Shown here: positions 18,053 to 26,668 of the stretch, one piece after another
Position numbering within the stretch: the first letter of the stretch is position 1
How the letters are laid out: each line of letters begins with the position of its first letter
From: Acidobacteriaceae bacterium
GTDB taxonomy: Bacteria > Acidobacteriota > Terriglobia > Terriglobales > Acidobacteriaceae
Length of the DNA: 32,906 bases
NCBI GenBank assembly: GCA_030037635.1
Contig: JASHQH010000040.1
Span: 1-32,906, forward strand
Reading direction: 5' to 3'
The notes under the pieces: generated by a model
The model's database searches: none
What the model saw: the letters and a program-made list of their open reading frames with translations, nothing else
Told to the model about the DNA's origin: nothing
Program-made: the position numbers and the translations under genes

Positions 18053-18180
18053 TTGCCCCATTGAAGGGCGCCGCAAGGCGGCCTTCATTTCAGGGTTGCG
18101 CATCCTAATCCCCGGGAACGGTCACTGAGCTTCAGGCCTTCACCGCAAACAATCGCAATGTGCAACTTCAGGAGACCAAT

Positions 18181-21100
18181 ATGCAAATACTTCGCTTGGA
18201 TCGAAATCCGAGGAGTGCTCTCTACCTCAAAACGCTAAAGCCCCTCATGCTTCTGGCGTTCATGGTCCTTCTTTTCGTCACGGTTTCAGCCCATGCCCAG
18301 TACCGGACCTCCATCCAGGGCACGGTCACCGATCCCCAAGGTGCGGTGATACCGGGTGCAACGCTTACGCTTGTTGATCTGGCCACCAACGAGACGAGGT
18401 TCCAGAAAAGCGATCCGGCAGGCGTTTTCAACTTTGATGCTCTTCCCGCAGATCACTTCAGACTCACAGTCGAGAGGGACGGGTTTAAGCAGAAGGTCCT
18501 AGACAATCTGCAGTTGATTCCGGAGCAGCCCAATGCAATCAACGTCCAGCTGGAGGTTGGCGCTTCTACGACGACAGTAACGGTCGACGCATCCACGGTA
18601 TCAGCGCTGGACACAGAAACCGCAAATAATGGGCAGACCATTTCGGACAACGAGATCCAACACATGCCGGTTTTCGAGCGCGATGCGACCGGCCTGATTC
18701 AGTTGGCGCCGGGAACGATTGCCGATGGATCGCGCCAGGGCAGCGGGAACGGATTCCAGGCTCCGGGAACACAGACGGGAGCGTCGTCGGGCGGCGGAGG
18801 CAATTTAGGCAATACCAGCAGTATCTTTGCCACGGAAAATGGTCCCTCTGCCAACACCAATGGCAATCAGTTTGAGAACAACGGGTACAACGTTGACGGC
18901 ATCAGCACCGAGAGCGCTGTGTGGGGCGGGGCGACCGTCATCACTCCCAGCGAGGATTCGATCGGCAACATCGAGATCGTGACCAACGACTACGATGCCG
19001 AGGACGGCCGTTTTGACGGCGCCATCACCAAGATCACTTCGAAGAGCGGCACCAATGACTTCCACGGCAGCTTGTTCGCGCAGGTCGTGCGTCCAGGCTT
19101 GAACGCGTTCCAGCGCTGGAATGGACCCTCTTCGGTGGCTTCGTGCCCACCTAACGTGTCGAATGTGGTGTGCGCTGCCGATCGTGGCCTGCTGAGGGAC
19201 ACTGACCGTTATAACCAGTTGGGTGGCAGCGTGGGCGGGCCGATATGGAAAAACAAGATCTTTGCATTTTTTAACTACGAAGGACAAAACAACAACACCT
19301 CTGCGACGAGCACCGGATGGTATACGGCAGCGTCGTTGGACGCGCTGGCTCCCTCAGGGAGCCTTGCCTCGACGTATTTGAACTTCAAAGGAGGCAACGT
19401 TCTGGGCACGGTGATCACCTCAGCCACTTGCGCGGATGCCGGATTGTCCTCAAGCTACTGCACGCAAGTTTCAGGAGGCTTGAATATCGGTTCGCCGCTA
19501 ACGACCGGCCTCGGCACGCAGGACCTGAGCTATGTGAACAATACTTCTCCCGGCGTGGGCAGTGGGCTGTCAACCACCGCCGATATCGCCCAATACACGC
19601 TCAGCAGTCCCACCGATGACGACTTCAAACAGTACAACGGCCGCCTGGACGCAGACGCCAGCAGCAAAGATCACCTGAGCTTCGCTATCTATTGGGTTCC
19701 GTCTACGTTAACTTTCTATAACGGTGGTTACGGCTATGACATCTTCCACCACTCGCAGGTCAACGACGCCTTTTCGCTGATCTGGAACCACACCTTCTCG
19801 CCGACATTCCTGAATGAAGCCCGCGCCAACGCGGCGGGATGGCGTTACGACGAATTGACCTCGAACCCGCAGGCTCCTTTTGGCCTCCCCCAGGACTTCG
19901 TCACCGAGATCGGGACCATCACTATCGGAGCCATTAGTGTTGGTGCTCCGGCTCACCTGGACCAATGGACCTACAGCTACAAGGACGTCGCCACCAAGGT
20001 GCTGCATACGCACACCATGAAGGCCGGCTTCGAGCTGACGCGGCTGTATTACTTGAACGATCCGATTGGGGCGCCGAATTACACCTTCTACAATCTCTGG
20101 GACTTTATGAACGATGCCCCGGAGGCCGAAGGCGGCCCATTCCAGGCGACCACTGGAATTCCAGGCGGCTACCGCAACGACAATCGCGAAGACCTTCTGG
20201 GGGTTTTCTACCAGGATAGCTGGAAAGTGCGGCAGAACCTGACCGTGACAGCAGGCTTGCGGTGGTCCTACTTTGGACCAATAACCGACAAAGACAACAA
20301 CATGGGAGTGCTTACTTTTGGCAGCGGTTCCAGCTTTCTGACGGGGATTACCCTCCGCACCGGTATCGACGGCTGGACGGCGCAAAAGTTGAACTTCGGG
20401 CCGGAGGTTGGCTTTAACTGGGCTCCGGGCTATCTGAATAGCAAGGTGGTGGTTCGCGGCGGCTTCGGCTTGAACTACAACGAGGAGCAGATAGCGAACG
20501 CCAACAACTACGATGGCAACCCGCCGGGAACGAGCAGCGTCCCGGGCTCGAGCAAGAACCCCACGGAGATCAACCCCAACATCTATTACGCAGTGTCGAG
20601 CAGCCCGACGAACATCTTCGGTTATCCGGCGAACAAGAGTGCGATCACGACTTTCAACTCCGCCGGTCTGCCCACGGCGGGCGGAGCAAACCTAGGCGGC
20701 CTGCCGGGAACCATGCCCACCCAATACATCGAGCACTACTCGCTGGATGTAGAGGACGATCTTGGCTACGCGCTGGTAGCCACTGTGGGTTATGAAGGCA
20801 GCATGGGCCGTCACCTGATGTATAACTACGATGCCAACGCGCTTGGCGATATTATGGGCGCTCCGCTGAATCCACTGGTGAACAGCGTGAACACCTTCGG
20901 CAGCGGCGGCTGGTCGACGAATAACATGATGCTCGCGGGACTGAAGCATCAGTTTTCGCACACGTTCTCAGCAGAAGGGCAGTTTACCTGGGCGCACAGC
21001 ATGGACACGAATTCCGGTCCGTACTCCAGGGACCCGTACCTGTTCAATCCCAGATACTCCTACGGCCGCTCCGCTTTCGACGTAACCCATACCTTAAAAA

Positions 21101-21747
21101 TGTTCGGCATCTGGCAACCGGTTTTCTTTCACGGCAGCAATGAGTGGGCGGAAAAGCTCGTAGGCGGATGGTCGCTCAGCGGCATTGCCACGTTCCACTC
21201 CGGATTTGGATGGACTCCGACGTACACTGCTCCGCATCAGTTCTACTGCAACGACTGCAACTACGGATACCCGGCCCTGCGGCCGAACTATCTCGGCGGC
21301 GCCGGCACCAGCGCCAGTAACAAGGCGTTCGAAACGGGGAGCAATTTCGCCAACCCGGGCACCATCAGTACGGGCACTAACAACAACCTCTTTTCCGACA
21401 CCTACTTTAGTATTCCGAACTTCAGCGCCGCCATCACTGACATGGCTGGACAGTCGACAACCACCTACATGCCTGCTCCCGGAATCGACCGCGACGTGTT
21501 TCCCGGGCCGGGATACAGAGACGTGGATTTCACGTTCGGGAAGGCATTTGGATTTCCGAGGGCGCGAGTGTTGGGCGATAATGCGAAGCTTGAAATCAAG
21601 GCCACCATGCTCAACGCGTTCAATATCCTGAACATCAACCCCAGTTCGATCAACACAAACATCGACACTACAGGCGTGGGCCTTGGCCAGGCGAGTGGCG
21701 CGCTGGGAGCGCGCATTATCGACTTCCAGGCCCGCTTCAGCTTCTAG
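18181..21747 (+). CDS. Oar-like TonB-dependent receptor with carboxypeptidase-regulatory domain (second copy)
   Basis: A 1,188-aa outer-membrane receptor. The signal peptide is clear (PLMLLAFMVLLFVTVSAHA, cut before Q40). A CarboxypepD_reg-like domain spans ~43-125 (TSIQGTVTDPQGAVIPGA). The plug follows (DNEIQHMPVFERDATGLIQL, ~156-175), and then a long barrel ending in ARFSF. It is related to the preceding receptor but clearly divergent, so it is not a recent tandem duplicate. The plug motif PVFERDA replaces the PLNGRDF of its neighbour. The ATG at 18181 is chosen over a GTG at 18160 because AGGAG (18170-18174) lies 6 nt upstream. Its own promoter and a LacI-like operator precede it; two glycosidase genes and a LacI regulator follow. 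Carbohydrate uptake is therefore the likely role. Confidence 0.9.
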   Translation: MQILRLDRNPRSALYLKTLKPLMLLAFMVLLFVTVSAHAQYRTSIQGTVTDPQGAVIPGATLTLVDLATNETRFQKSDPAGVFNFDALPADHFRLTVERDGFKQKVLDNLQLIPEQPNAINVQLEVGASTTTVTVDASTVSALDTETANNGQTISDNEIQHMPVFERDATGLIQLAPGTIADGSRQGSGNGFQAPGTQTGASSGGGGNLGNTSSIFATENGPSANTNGNQFENNGYNVDGISTESAVWGGATVITPSEDSIGNIEIVTNDYDAEDGRFDGAITKITSKSGTNDFHGSLFAQVVRPGLNAFQRWNGPSSVASCPPNVSNVVCAADRGLLRDTDRYNQLGGSVGGPIWKNKIFAFFNYEGQNNNTSATSTGWYTAASLDALAPSGSLASTYLNFKGGNVLGTVITSATCADAGLSSSYCTQVSGGLNIGSPLTTGLGTQDLSYVNNTSPGVGSGLSTTADIAQYTLSSPTDDDFKQYNGRLDADASSKDHLSFAIYWVPSTLTFYNGGYGYDIFHHSQVNDAFSLIWNHTFSPTFLNEARANAAGWRYDELTSNPQAPFGLPQDFVTEIGTITIGAISVGAPAHLDQWTYSYKDVATKVLHTHTMKAGFELTRLYYLNDPIGAPNYTFYNLWDFMNDAPEAEGGPFQATTGIPGGYRNDNREDLLGVFYQDSWKVRQNLTVTAGLRWSYFGPITDKDNNMGVLTFGSGSSFLTGITLRTGIDGWTAQKLNFGPEVGFNWAPGYLNSKVVVRGGFGLNYNEEQIANANNYDGNPPGTSSVPGSSKNPTEINPNIYYAVSSSPTNIFGYPANKSAITTFNSAGLPTAGGANLGGLPGTMPTQYIEHYSLDVEDDLGYALVATVGYEGSMGRHLMYNYDANALGDIMGAPLNPLVNSVNTFGSGGWSTNNMMLAGLKHQFSHTFSAEGQFTWAHSMDTNSGPYSRDPYLFNPRYSYGRSAFDVTHTLKMFGIWQPVFFHGSNEWAEKLVGGWSLSGIATFHSGFGWTPTYTAPHQFYCNDCNYGYPALRPNYLGGAGTSASNKAFETGSNFANPGTISTGTNNNLFSDTYFSIPNFSAAITDMAGQSTTTYMPAPGIDRDVFPGPGYRDVDFTFGKAFGFPRARVLGDNAKLEIKATMLNAFNILNINPSSINTNIDTTGVGLGQASGALGARIIDFQARFSF

Positions 21748-21774
21748 TGGCGAGTCGTCGCAAGATCACCTTCT

Positions 21775-21804
21775 GAGGGGTGCGGCGCACCCCTCCCTCT
21801 TTTT
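21775..21804 (+). terminator. Rho-independent terminator after the second receptor
   Basis: Arms GAGGGGTGC (21775-21783) and GCACCCCTC (21787-21795) form a perfect 9-bp GC-rich stem with a 3-nt loop, followed by a pyrimidine run ending in TTTTT. It starts 28 nt after the receptor stop and is the best intrinsic terminator in the window. The downstream GH39 gene probably needs read-through or its own promoter. Confidence 0.8.
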
Positions 21805-21886
21805 GCGCTTCAGCGCCGGCCGGATTTGAATGGCCAGAAAAAGCCGTGCGAAGCAGGTTTCATTCCTCTTGTTCGGGAGGCAGGAG

Positions 21887-23413
21887 ATGATGCATTTGCG
21901 CTCATTCACCACTTCAGGAACTGTCCTTCTCGCCATTTGCCTGCCGCTTTGCGCGTCACGGGCGGCAAGGCCGCAAAACGCGGCGCCGATCGAGCAGGTC
22001 GCCATTGACGCTCGTGCCGCCGCGACGCCCTTTCCGCATTTCTGGGAACAGATGTTCGGTTCCGGCAGGGCCAACCTTGCCCTGCGTCAGAGTTACCGCG
22101 CAGATCTTCACGCGGTGAAAAAGATTACCGACCTGCGTTATGTTCGCTTTCATGCCATCTTCCAAGACGAAAACGGAGTGTATAGCGAGGATGCGCAGGG
22201 CAATCCAGTTTACAACTGGTCCTACGTTGATCAGATCTACGACGGACTGCTAGCCGAAGGGGTAAGGCCATTTGTCGAGATCAGCTTCATGCCGAAGGCG
22301 CTGGCAGATCAACTGGATTATCACCCGTTCTGGTACAAACCGGTGGTCTCCCCGCCCCGCGACTACACAAAGTGGGATGCTTTGATCACGGCCTTCGCGC
22401 GGCATTTGGTCGAACGCTACGGAATCGACGAGGTATCCACCTGGTATTTCGAGGTGTGGAACGAGCCGAATCTCGACTTCTGGGCCGGCGCACCGAAAGA
22501 GTCAACGTACTTTGAGTTATACGACCACACGTCTCGGGCCCTCAAAGCGGTGAGCCCGCGAATACGCGTAGGTGGGCCGGCAACCGCACAAGCGGCATGG
22601 GTAGGTGACATGATTGCCCATGCCGTGGAGACTGGCGTGCCGTTGGACTTCGTCTCGACGCATGTCTATGGCAACGACAGCGCGAAAGACGTTTTTCGCG
22701 ACAATCGTCCCATTGCACCGTATCAGATGGTCTGCCTGGCGGTGAAAAAGGTGCATGAGGAGATTGAGCGTTCCGCGCGGCCCCAGTTACCTCTCATCTG
22801 GAGCGAGTTCAATGCTTCTTACAAGAATGAGCAGGCGATTACCGACTCCATATATATGGGGCCCTGGATGGCGCAGACCATCAGCCAATGCGATGGCATG
22901 GTGAAGATGATGTCGTACTGGACCTTTTCCGATGTTTTTGAGGAGCAAGGGGTCGTCAAGTCGCCGTTTTATGGCGGCTATGGGTTGATTGCCGAAGACG
23001 GCATTCCCAAGCCTGCCTTCACGGTCTTCGAGTTGCTGCATACCCTGGGCGATGAGCGTCTGCCTGTCGCTGCCGACGACGTACTGGCGACGCGCCGCAA
23101 AGACGGCACGCTGGAAATCGCGGCGTGGAATCTGGTCGAGCCGGGTGCGAACGGCTTAGACAAGTCGCTCACGCTCGACTTGAAGGGAATTTCGGGCAGT
23201 GCCCGTGCCACATTCCGCCGCGTCGGTGCCACCCGCGGTGACACGTTGGATGCGTGGAAGAGGATGGGAAGCCCCAAGTACCCGACTAAGGCGCAGGTTG
23301 AGGCGTTGCGCAAAATTGCCGGCTCCGGACCACCCGACCCTCTGCCGATCCGCGGCGATCAGGTCACGCTCACTCTTCCTCCGATGGGCTTGGCGGTGGT
23401 GGAGATTCACTGA
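21887..23413 (+). CDS. Glycoside hydrolase of the GH39 type (beta-xylosidase-like)
   Basis: A 508-aa exported (beta/alpha)8 glycosidase. The retaining mechanism of clan GH-A is visible: acid/base E193 in EVWNEPNLDFW and nucleophile E307 in LIWSEFNASY. H259 with Y261 in the STHVYGND segment and the WTFSD segment (~355) are typical of GH39. A small beta-rich domain occupies the C-terminal ~110 residues, as in family members. Known GH39 activities include beta-xylosidase and alpha-L-iduronidase; the substrate here is not certain. The first ATG of the frame is 21830, but the ATG at 21887 has GGGAGG at 6-nt spacing and begins a signal peptide (TVLLAICLPLCASRA). It lies after a terminator following the second receptor, ahead of the GH144-like gene. 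Confidence 0.85.
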   Translation: MMHLRSFTTSGTVLLAICLPLCASRAARPQNAAPIEQVAIDARAAATPFPHFWEQMFGSGRANLALRQSYRADLHAVKKITDLRYVRFHAIFQDENGVYSEDAQGNPVYNWSYVDQIYDGLLAEGVRPFVEISFMPKALADQLDYHPFWYKPVVSPPRDYTKWDALITAFARHLVERYGIDEVSTWYFEVWNEPNLDFWAGAPKESTYFELYDHTSRALKAVSPRIRVGGPATAQAAWVGDMIAHAVETGVPLDFVSTHVYGNDSAKDVFRDNRPIAPYQMVCLAVKKVHEEIERSARPQLPLIWSEFNASYKNEQAITDSIYMGPWMAQTISQCDGMVKMMSYWTFSDVFEEQGVVKSPFYGGYGLIAEDGIPKPAFTVFELLHTLGDERLPVAADDVLATRRKDGTLEIAAWNLVEPGANGLDKSLTLDLKGISGSARATFRRVGATRGDTLDAWKRMGSPKYPTKAQVEALRKIAGSGPPDPLPIRGDQVTLTLPPMGLAVVEIH

Positions 23414-23452
23414 ACTGGCGGGGAGGTTCGCCTGGTGATCTTTGGAAATAGG

Positions 23453-23558
23453 TAGCGGGTCACTTTGGAAGAACACCCCTCAGGGGCTAAAGCCCCGATC
23501 GACTCTTGCGAAGATTGACGTACGGGATGAAGCCCGTACCCTTCAAACTGACCCACTA
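23453..23558. repeat. 106-bp palindromic element with terminal inverted repeats
   Basis: The ends 23453-23471 and 23540-23558 are inverted repeats matching at 15 of 19 positions. Between them lie two hairpins: GGGGCT-AA-AGCCCC (23483-23496), which competes with an overlapping CCCCT-CA-GGGG alternative, and GTACGGG...CCCGTAC (23520-23539, 7-bp stem). There is no coding capacity. The right end recurs exactly at 4403-4420. It looks like a REP/BIME or MITE-type repeat. From memory, intergenic palindromes with an AGCCCC-type core are common in Acidobacteria, but this was not checked. Confidence 0.7.
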
Positions 23559-23624
23559 TTTGGAATTGAGGCCTGGCTGAGAAGATCGGTCGTCTCATGA
23601 TAAGCTTGAAGAGTCCCCAATTGT

Positions 23625-23667
23625 CTATTTCGAAGAGTTACACAAAAGCTCTGTAGAGCTGAAATAG
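23625..23667. other. Nested inverted repeat upstream of the GH144-like gene
   Basis: An outer stem CTATTTC (23625-23631) with GAAATAG (23661-23667) encloses a compact inner hairpin AGCTCT-GT-AGAGCT (23647-23660) that abuts the outer right arm. This could be an RNA fold in the leader of the glycosidase gene or a decayed second repeat. No known RNA family is recognised. Confidence 0.3.
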
Positions 23668-23792
23668 TGGATCGCCAATGATCGAGTTTTTTTGTGGGAT
23701 TGGCCCCACGCTGTCCGGCTGATGAATTGGGAACTACAGGGTGAGAACTGCGGGCACCGCAGCCACCCCGGTTGGATGGAAAGCTGCAAGCG

Positions 23793-25127
23793 ATGAAAGA
23801 CTTGGATGCCTTGGCAATAGGACCTTTTCGTCGTCGGACGGTCACTCGCCGCGATGCCATTCGCGTTATGGCTGCGGCGGCAGGCTGTGCAGTGCTGGTT
23901 CCTCGCGCTGCCTATGCTGATGCGCCCGCGAAGCTTAGCGGCGAAGAGGCGGCATTCCTTGACGACCTCGAGCGCCGGGGTTGCCTGTTTTTCATGGAAC
24001 AGGGCAGCGAGAAGACCGGCCAGGTTCTGGACCGCGCGCGCAACGATCTTGCCGAGGCGCGCGACCCGCGGAAAGTGTCGAGCATCGCTGCAACGGGTTT
24101 CGGCCTGACCGCTCTGTGCATTGCCGACCAGCGCGGATATTTGCCACGACAACAGATCACGGAGCGCGTTCTCACTACGCTTGACTGGCATCTCAATCAA
24201 CTTCCTGAAGTGCACGGATTCTTTTACCACTTCAATCATGTTGAGACCGGTGAACGTATCTGGAAATGCGAATTGTCATCGATTGATACATCGCTGCTTC
24301 TTTGCGGCGTGCTGACTGCCCGCGCGTATTTCAGCGACGCGAGAATCCAATCGCTTGCCAGGCAGATCTACGAGCGTGTTGACTGGCCGTGGATGTTGAA
24401 CCAGGGCTCGGCTTTCTCAATGGGCTGGCATCCTGAGACAGGCTTTCTCACATCGCGATGGACCCGCTATTGCGAACTCATGATGATGTATCTGCTGGCT
24501 ATCGGGTCTCCCTCTCATCCAGTGCCGGCAGAGCTGTGGAACAGCTTTTCCAGGCCGGTGGTTCAATACGAGGGCTACGAGTACATCAGCGGCCAGGATC
24601 CCATCTTCACACACCAGTTCAGCCATGCCTGGTTCGATTTCCGCGGGCGGCGCGATGCGTACGCCAACTATTTTGATAACTCAATCACGGCCACGCGGGC
24701 ACACAAGGCGTTCTGCCTGTCCCATCCCGAATGGTTCAATGAAAACTATTGGGGCGTTTCGGCGTCGGATTCTGCAAGCGGATATGTGGAATGGGGAGGA
24801 CCGCCTGCGATCGGTCCGCTTGACGGAACCGTGGCGCCTTGCGCTGCCGCGGGTTCGCTGCCGTTCCTGCCCGCGGATTGTATTGCCGTGCTGCGCGCGA
24901 TGCAATCGACCTGGGGCCAGCGTGCATGGGGCCGCTACGGTTTTGTTGACGCCTTTCACCCCGCCGCAAACTGGTATGACCCCGATGTGCTGGGGATCGA
25001 CCAGGGCATTTCAGTGCTGATGACTGAGAACCTGCGGAGCGGGTTTGTGTGGAACACGTTCATGAGCAATCTGGAATGCGCGCGCGCCATGCAACTGGCC
25101 GGATTCACGGCCCAGGGCCTGTCGTGA
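23793..25127 (+). CDS. GH144/glycoamylase-family enzyme, Tat-exported
   Basis: A 444-aa alpha/alpha-barrel enzyme of the glycoamylase-like family (PF10091), which includes GH144 endo-beta-1,2-glucanases. The N-terminus carries a twin-arginine signal, TRRDAI at 18-23, followed by a hydrophobic stretch (VMAAAAGCAVLVP). Family-like blocks are LDDLERRGCLFFMEQ (~56-70), IAATGFGLTAL (98-108), WKCELSSIDTSLLL (157-170), WTRYCELMMMYLL (223-235), FTHQFSHAWFDFRG, and the C-terminal YDPDVLGIDQGISVLMTEN. Candidate acidic catalytic residues include E160, D165 and E228. The start at 23793 is preferred over an in-frame TTG at 23772; GGAAAG precedes it. It sits between GH39 and LacI genes on the same strand. 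Exact specificity (beta-1,2-glucan or another glucan) is inferred. Confidence 0.85.
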   Translation: MKDLDALAIGPFRRRTVTRRDAIRVMAAAAGCAVLVPRAAYADAPAKLSGEEAAFLDDLERRGCLFFMEQGSEKTGQVLDRARNDLAEARDPRKVSSIAATGFGLTALCIADQRGYLPRQQITERVLTTLDWHLNQLPEVHGFFYHFNHVETGERIWKCELSSIDTSLLLCGVLTARAYFSDARIQSLARQIYERVDWPWMLNQGSAFSMGWHPETGFLTSRWTRYCELMMMYLLAIGSPSHPVPAELWNSFSRPVVQYEGYEYISGQDPIFTHQFSHAWFDFRGRRDAYANYFDNSITATRAHKAFCLSHPEWFNENYWGVSASDSASGYVEWGGPPAIGPLDGTVAPCAAAGSLPFLPADCIAVLRAMQSTWGQRAWGRYGFVDAFHPAANWYDPDVLGIDQGISVLMTENLRSGFVWNTFMSNLECARAMQLAGFTAQGLS

Positions 25128-25178
25128 TTTTTGGATGAACGCTGCCGACCTATATCAATTTGAGAGAATAGGCAAGCA

Positions 25179-25199
25179 GATCGCTGGGAGGAAGCGATC
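25179..25199 (+). promoter_or_regulatory. Hairpin/palindrome with a ribosome-site-like loop upstream of the LacI gene
   Basis: GATCGCT (25179-25185) and AGCGATC (25193-25199) pair perfectly over 7 bp. The 7-nt loop is GGGAGGA, a Shine-Dalgarno-like sequence. An ATG at 25202 opens a 7-codon reading frame that stops at 25225. This could be a small leader peptide gene or, as DNA, an autoregulatory operator. Both are speculative. Confidence 0.35.
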
Positions 25200-25268
25200 G
25201 GATGCAGCCCATTCCTGCAGCTTGATGAATGTTTGCTCTTCCCCCAGAGACTGCATGATAGCGCACGC

Positions 25269-26309
25269 ATGCCGCAACGAACTCTAAAACCGCCCAGCCT
25301 GAGGGAGCTATCAGCAGCTCTCAATCTCTCTCAGTCCACTGTCTCCCGAGTGATTAACGGCGAAGGCGACAAGTTTCGCATCGCCCGCAAGACTCAGGAG
25401 CGAGTGCTGCAGGCTGCTGCTGCGCACGGATACTCAGCGAACACGGTGGCGCGCAGTTTGCGTCAGAAGCGGAGCTATACAGTCGGTGTGATTGTTCCGG
25501 AGATCAGCGAAGGCTATTCGACCGCTGTTCTGGGCGGGATTGAGGACGAACTGCTGAAGGACGGTTTCTTTTACTTTGTCGTAAGTCACAGGCACCGATC
25601 TGATTTGCTGAAGGGCTATCCGCGCATGATGCTGGCTCGTGCCGTTGAGGGCATCATCGCTGTGGATACTGCAATGGAAGACGAGTTACCAATACCCATC
25701 GTGTCGGTCTCGGGTCATCAGCACCGCGATGGATTGGTCAACATCGAACTCGACCACGCACAGGCGGCACATCTGGCCCTTTCGCATTTAAAGACACTGG
25801 GGCACAAGCGAATTGCGTTCATCAAAGGGCAAGTCTTCAGCTCCGATACCAATCGCAGATGGGACGCCATTGGAGAAGCGGCAAAGGAGTTGGGTATTGC
25901 GATTCATCCGCAGCTGGTTGCGCAGCTTGAGAGCGCTGATGCGGGGCCCGGACCGGGCACCGAGGTCACCCGGCAGCTGCTCCAGAGCAAAGGGCCATTT
26001 ACAGCGCTCTTTGCGTTCAACGACGTGACTGCAATGGGAGCCATTCTGGCGCTGCGCGAGGCAGGCCTGCGCGTTCCCAAAGACGTTTCGGTGGTGGGCT
26101 TCGACGACGTGCTTGCTGCCTCGACTTACAACCCTCCTCTGACTACAGTTCGCCAGCCGTTGCGTAATATGGGCCGGACGGCGGCGAGCACGCTGCTGGG
26201 AATGATTCGCGACGGGATTTCGCATTCGCAGCCGGTCACGATTACGGTGTATCCGAATCTGGTGGTGCGGAAGTCGACGGCGCCAGCCCCAACCGGAGCC
26301 ATGGAGTAG
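25269..26309 (+). CDS. LacI/GalR-family transcriptional regulator
   Basis: A 346-aa sugar-responsive repressor. The N-terminal helix-turn-helix is typical (LRELSAALNLSQSTVSRVIN, 11-30), followed by the hinge region with ANTVARSLRQKRS (57-69). From ~70 on comes a periplasmic-binding-protein-like effector domain (TVGVIVPEISEGY; LGHKRIAFIKG; FNDVTAMGAILALREAGLRVPKDVSVVGFDD). The final block TTVRQPLRNMGRTAA is the usual C-terminal signature. The ATG at 25269 gives the expected family length; an in-frame TTG lies at 25233. Neither has a clear ribosome site. Downstream of two glycosidase genes on the same strand, it probably controls this glycan locus, and a LacI-like operator lies at 18031-18052. 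The inducer is unknown. Confidence 0.92.
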   Translation: MPQRTLKPPSLRELSAALNLSQSTVSRVINGEGDKFRIARKTQERVLQAAAAHGYSANTVARSLRQKRSYTVGVIVPEISEGYSTAVLGGIEDELLKDGFFYFVVSHRHRSDLLKGYPRMMLARAVEGIIAVDTAMEDELPIPIVSVSGHQHRDGLVNIELDHAQAAHLALSHLKTLGHKRIAFIKGQVFSSDTNRRWDAIGEAAKELGIAIHPQLVAQLESADAGPGPGTEVTRQLLQSKGPFTALFAFNDVTAMGAILALREAGLRVPKDVSVVGFDDVLAASTYNPPLTTVRQPLRNMGRTAASTLLGMIRDGISHSQPVTITVYPNLVVRKSTAPAPTGAME

Positions 26310-26384
26310 AAGGATCCTATCCGAAAGTGCTGGCGGAGAATTGAGTCCGGAGCGAACCACTCTCTGCTATCCAAATTCCCGTGA

Positions 26385-26516
26385 ACAGGGAAAATTACAG
26401 GGAAAGCATCCATAATCCAGGTCCCAAGTTGCTCGTCACTCCGTTTCTGCAAAGATCTTAGCTCGTTTTTCCTCTAATCGGAACAGGGAATTGTTTACGG
26501 CATAACAGGGAAAAAA
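26385..26516. repeat. Cluster of four ACAGGGAA motifs
   Basis: ACAGGGAA followed by extra A residues occurs at 26385, 26397, 26483 and 26505, in two pairs spaced 12 and 22 nt, all in the same orientation. The cluster lies in the ~360-nt gap between the LacI gene and the IS21-like remnant. No gene is supported there. I recall similar motif clusters in intergenic DNA of other soil bacteria, but have not verified this. Confidence 0.5.
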
Positions 26517-26668
26517 CAGTTCGAAAACTGGGATCGCAATTGGACTGTTGGGGGCGACCGGCCATGGTTTTGGGGCCTTGGCTAATCGAAAGATGGCGAC
26601 CGAGAAAAGCGCAAACGGCAATGAAGCAAGCGGTAATTTCCCCATTGCCGACATCCATGTTAGTAGTC

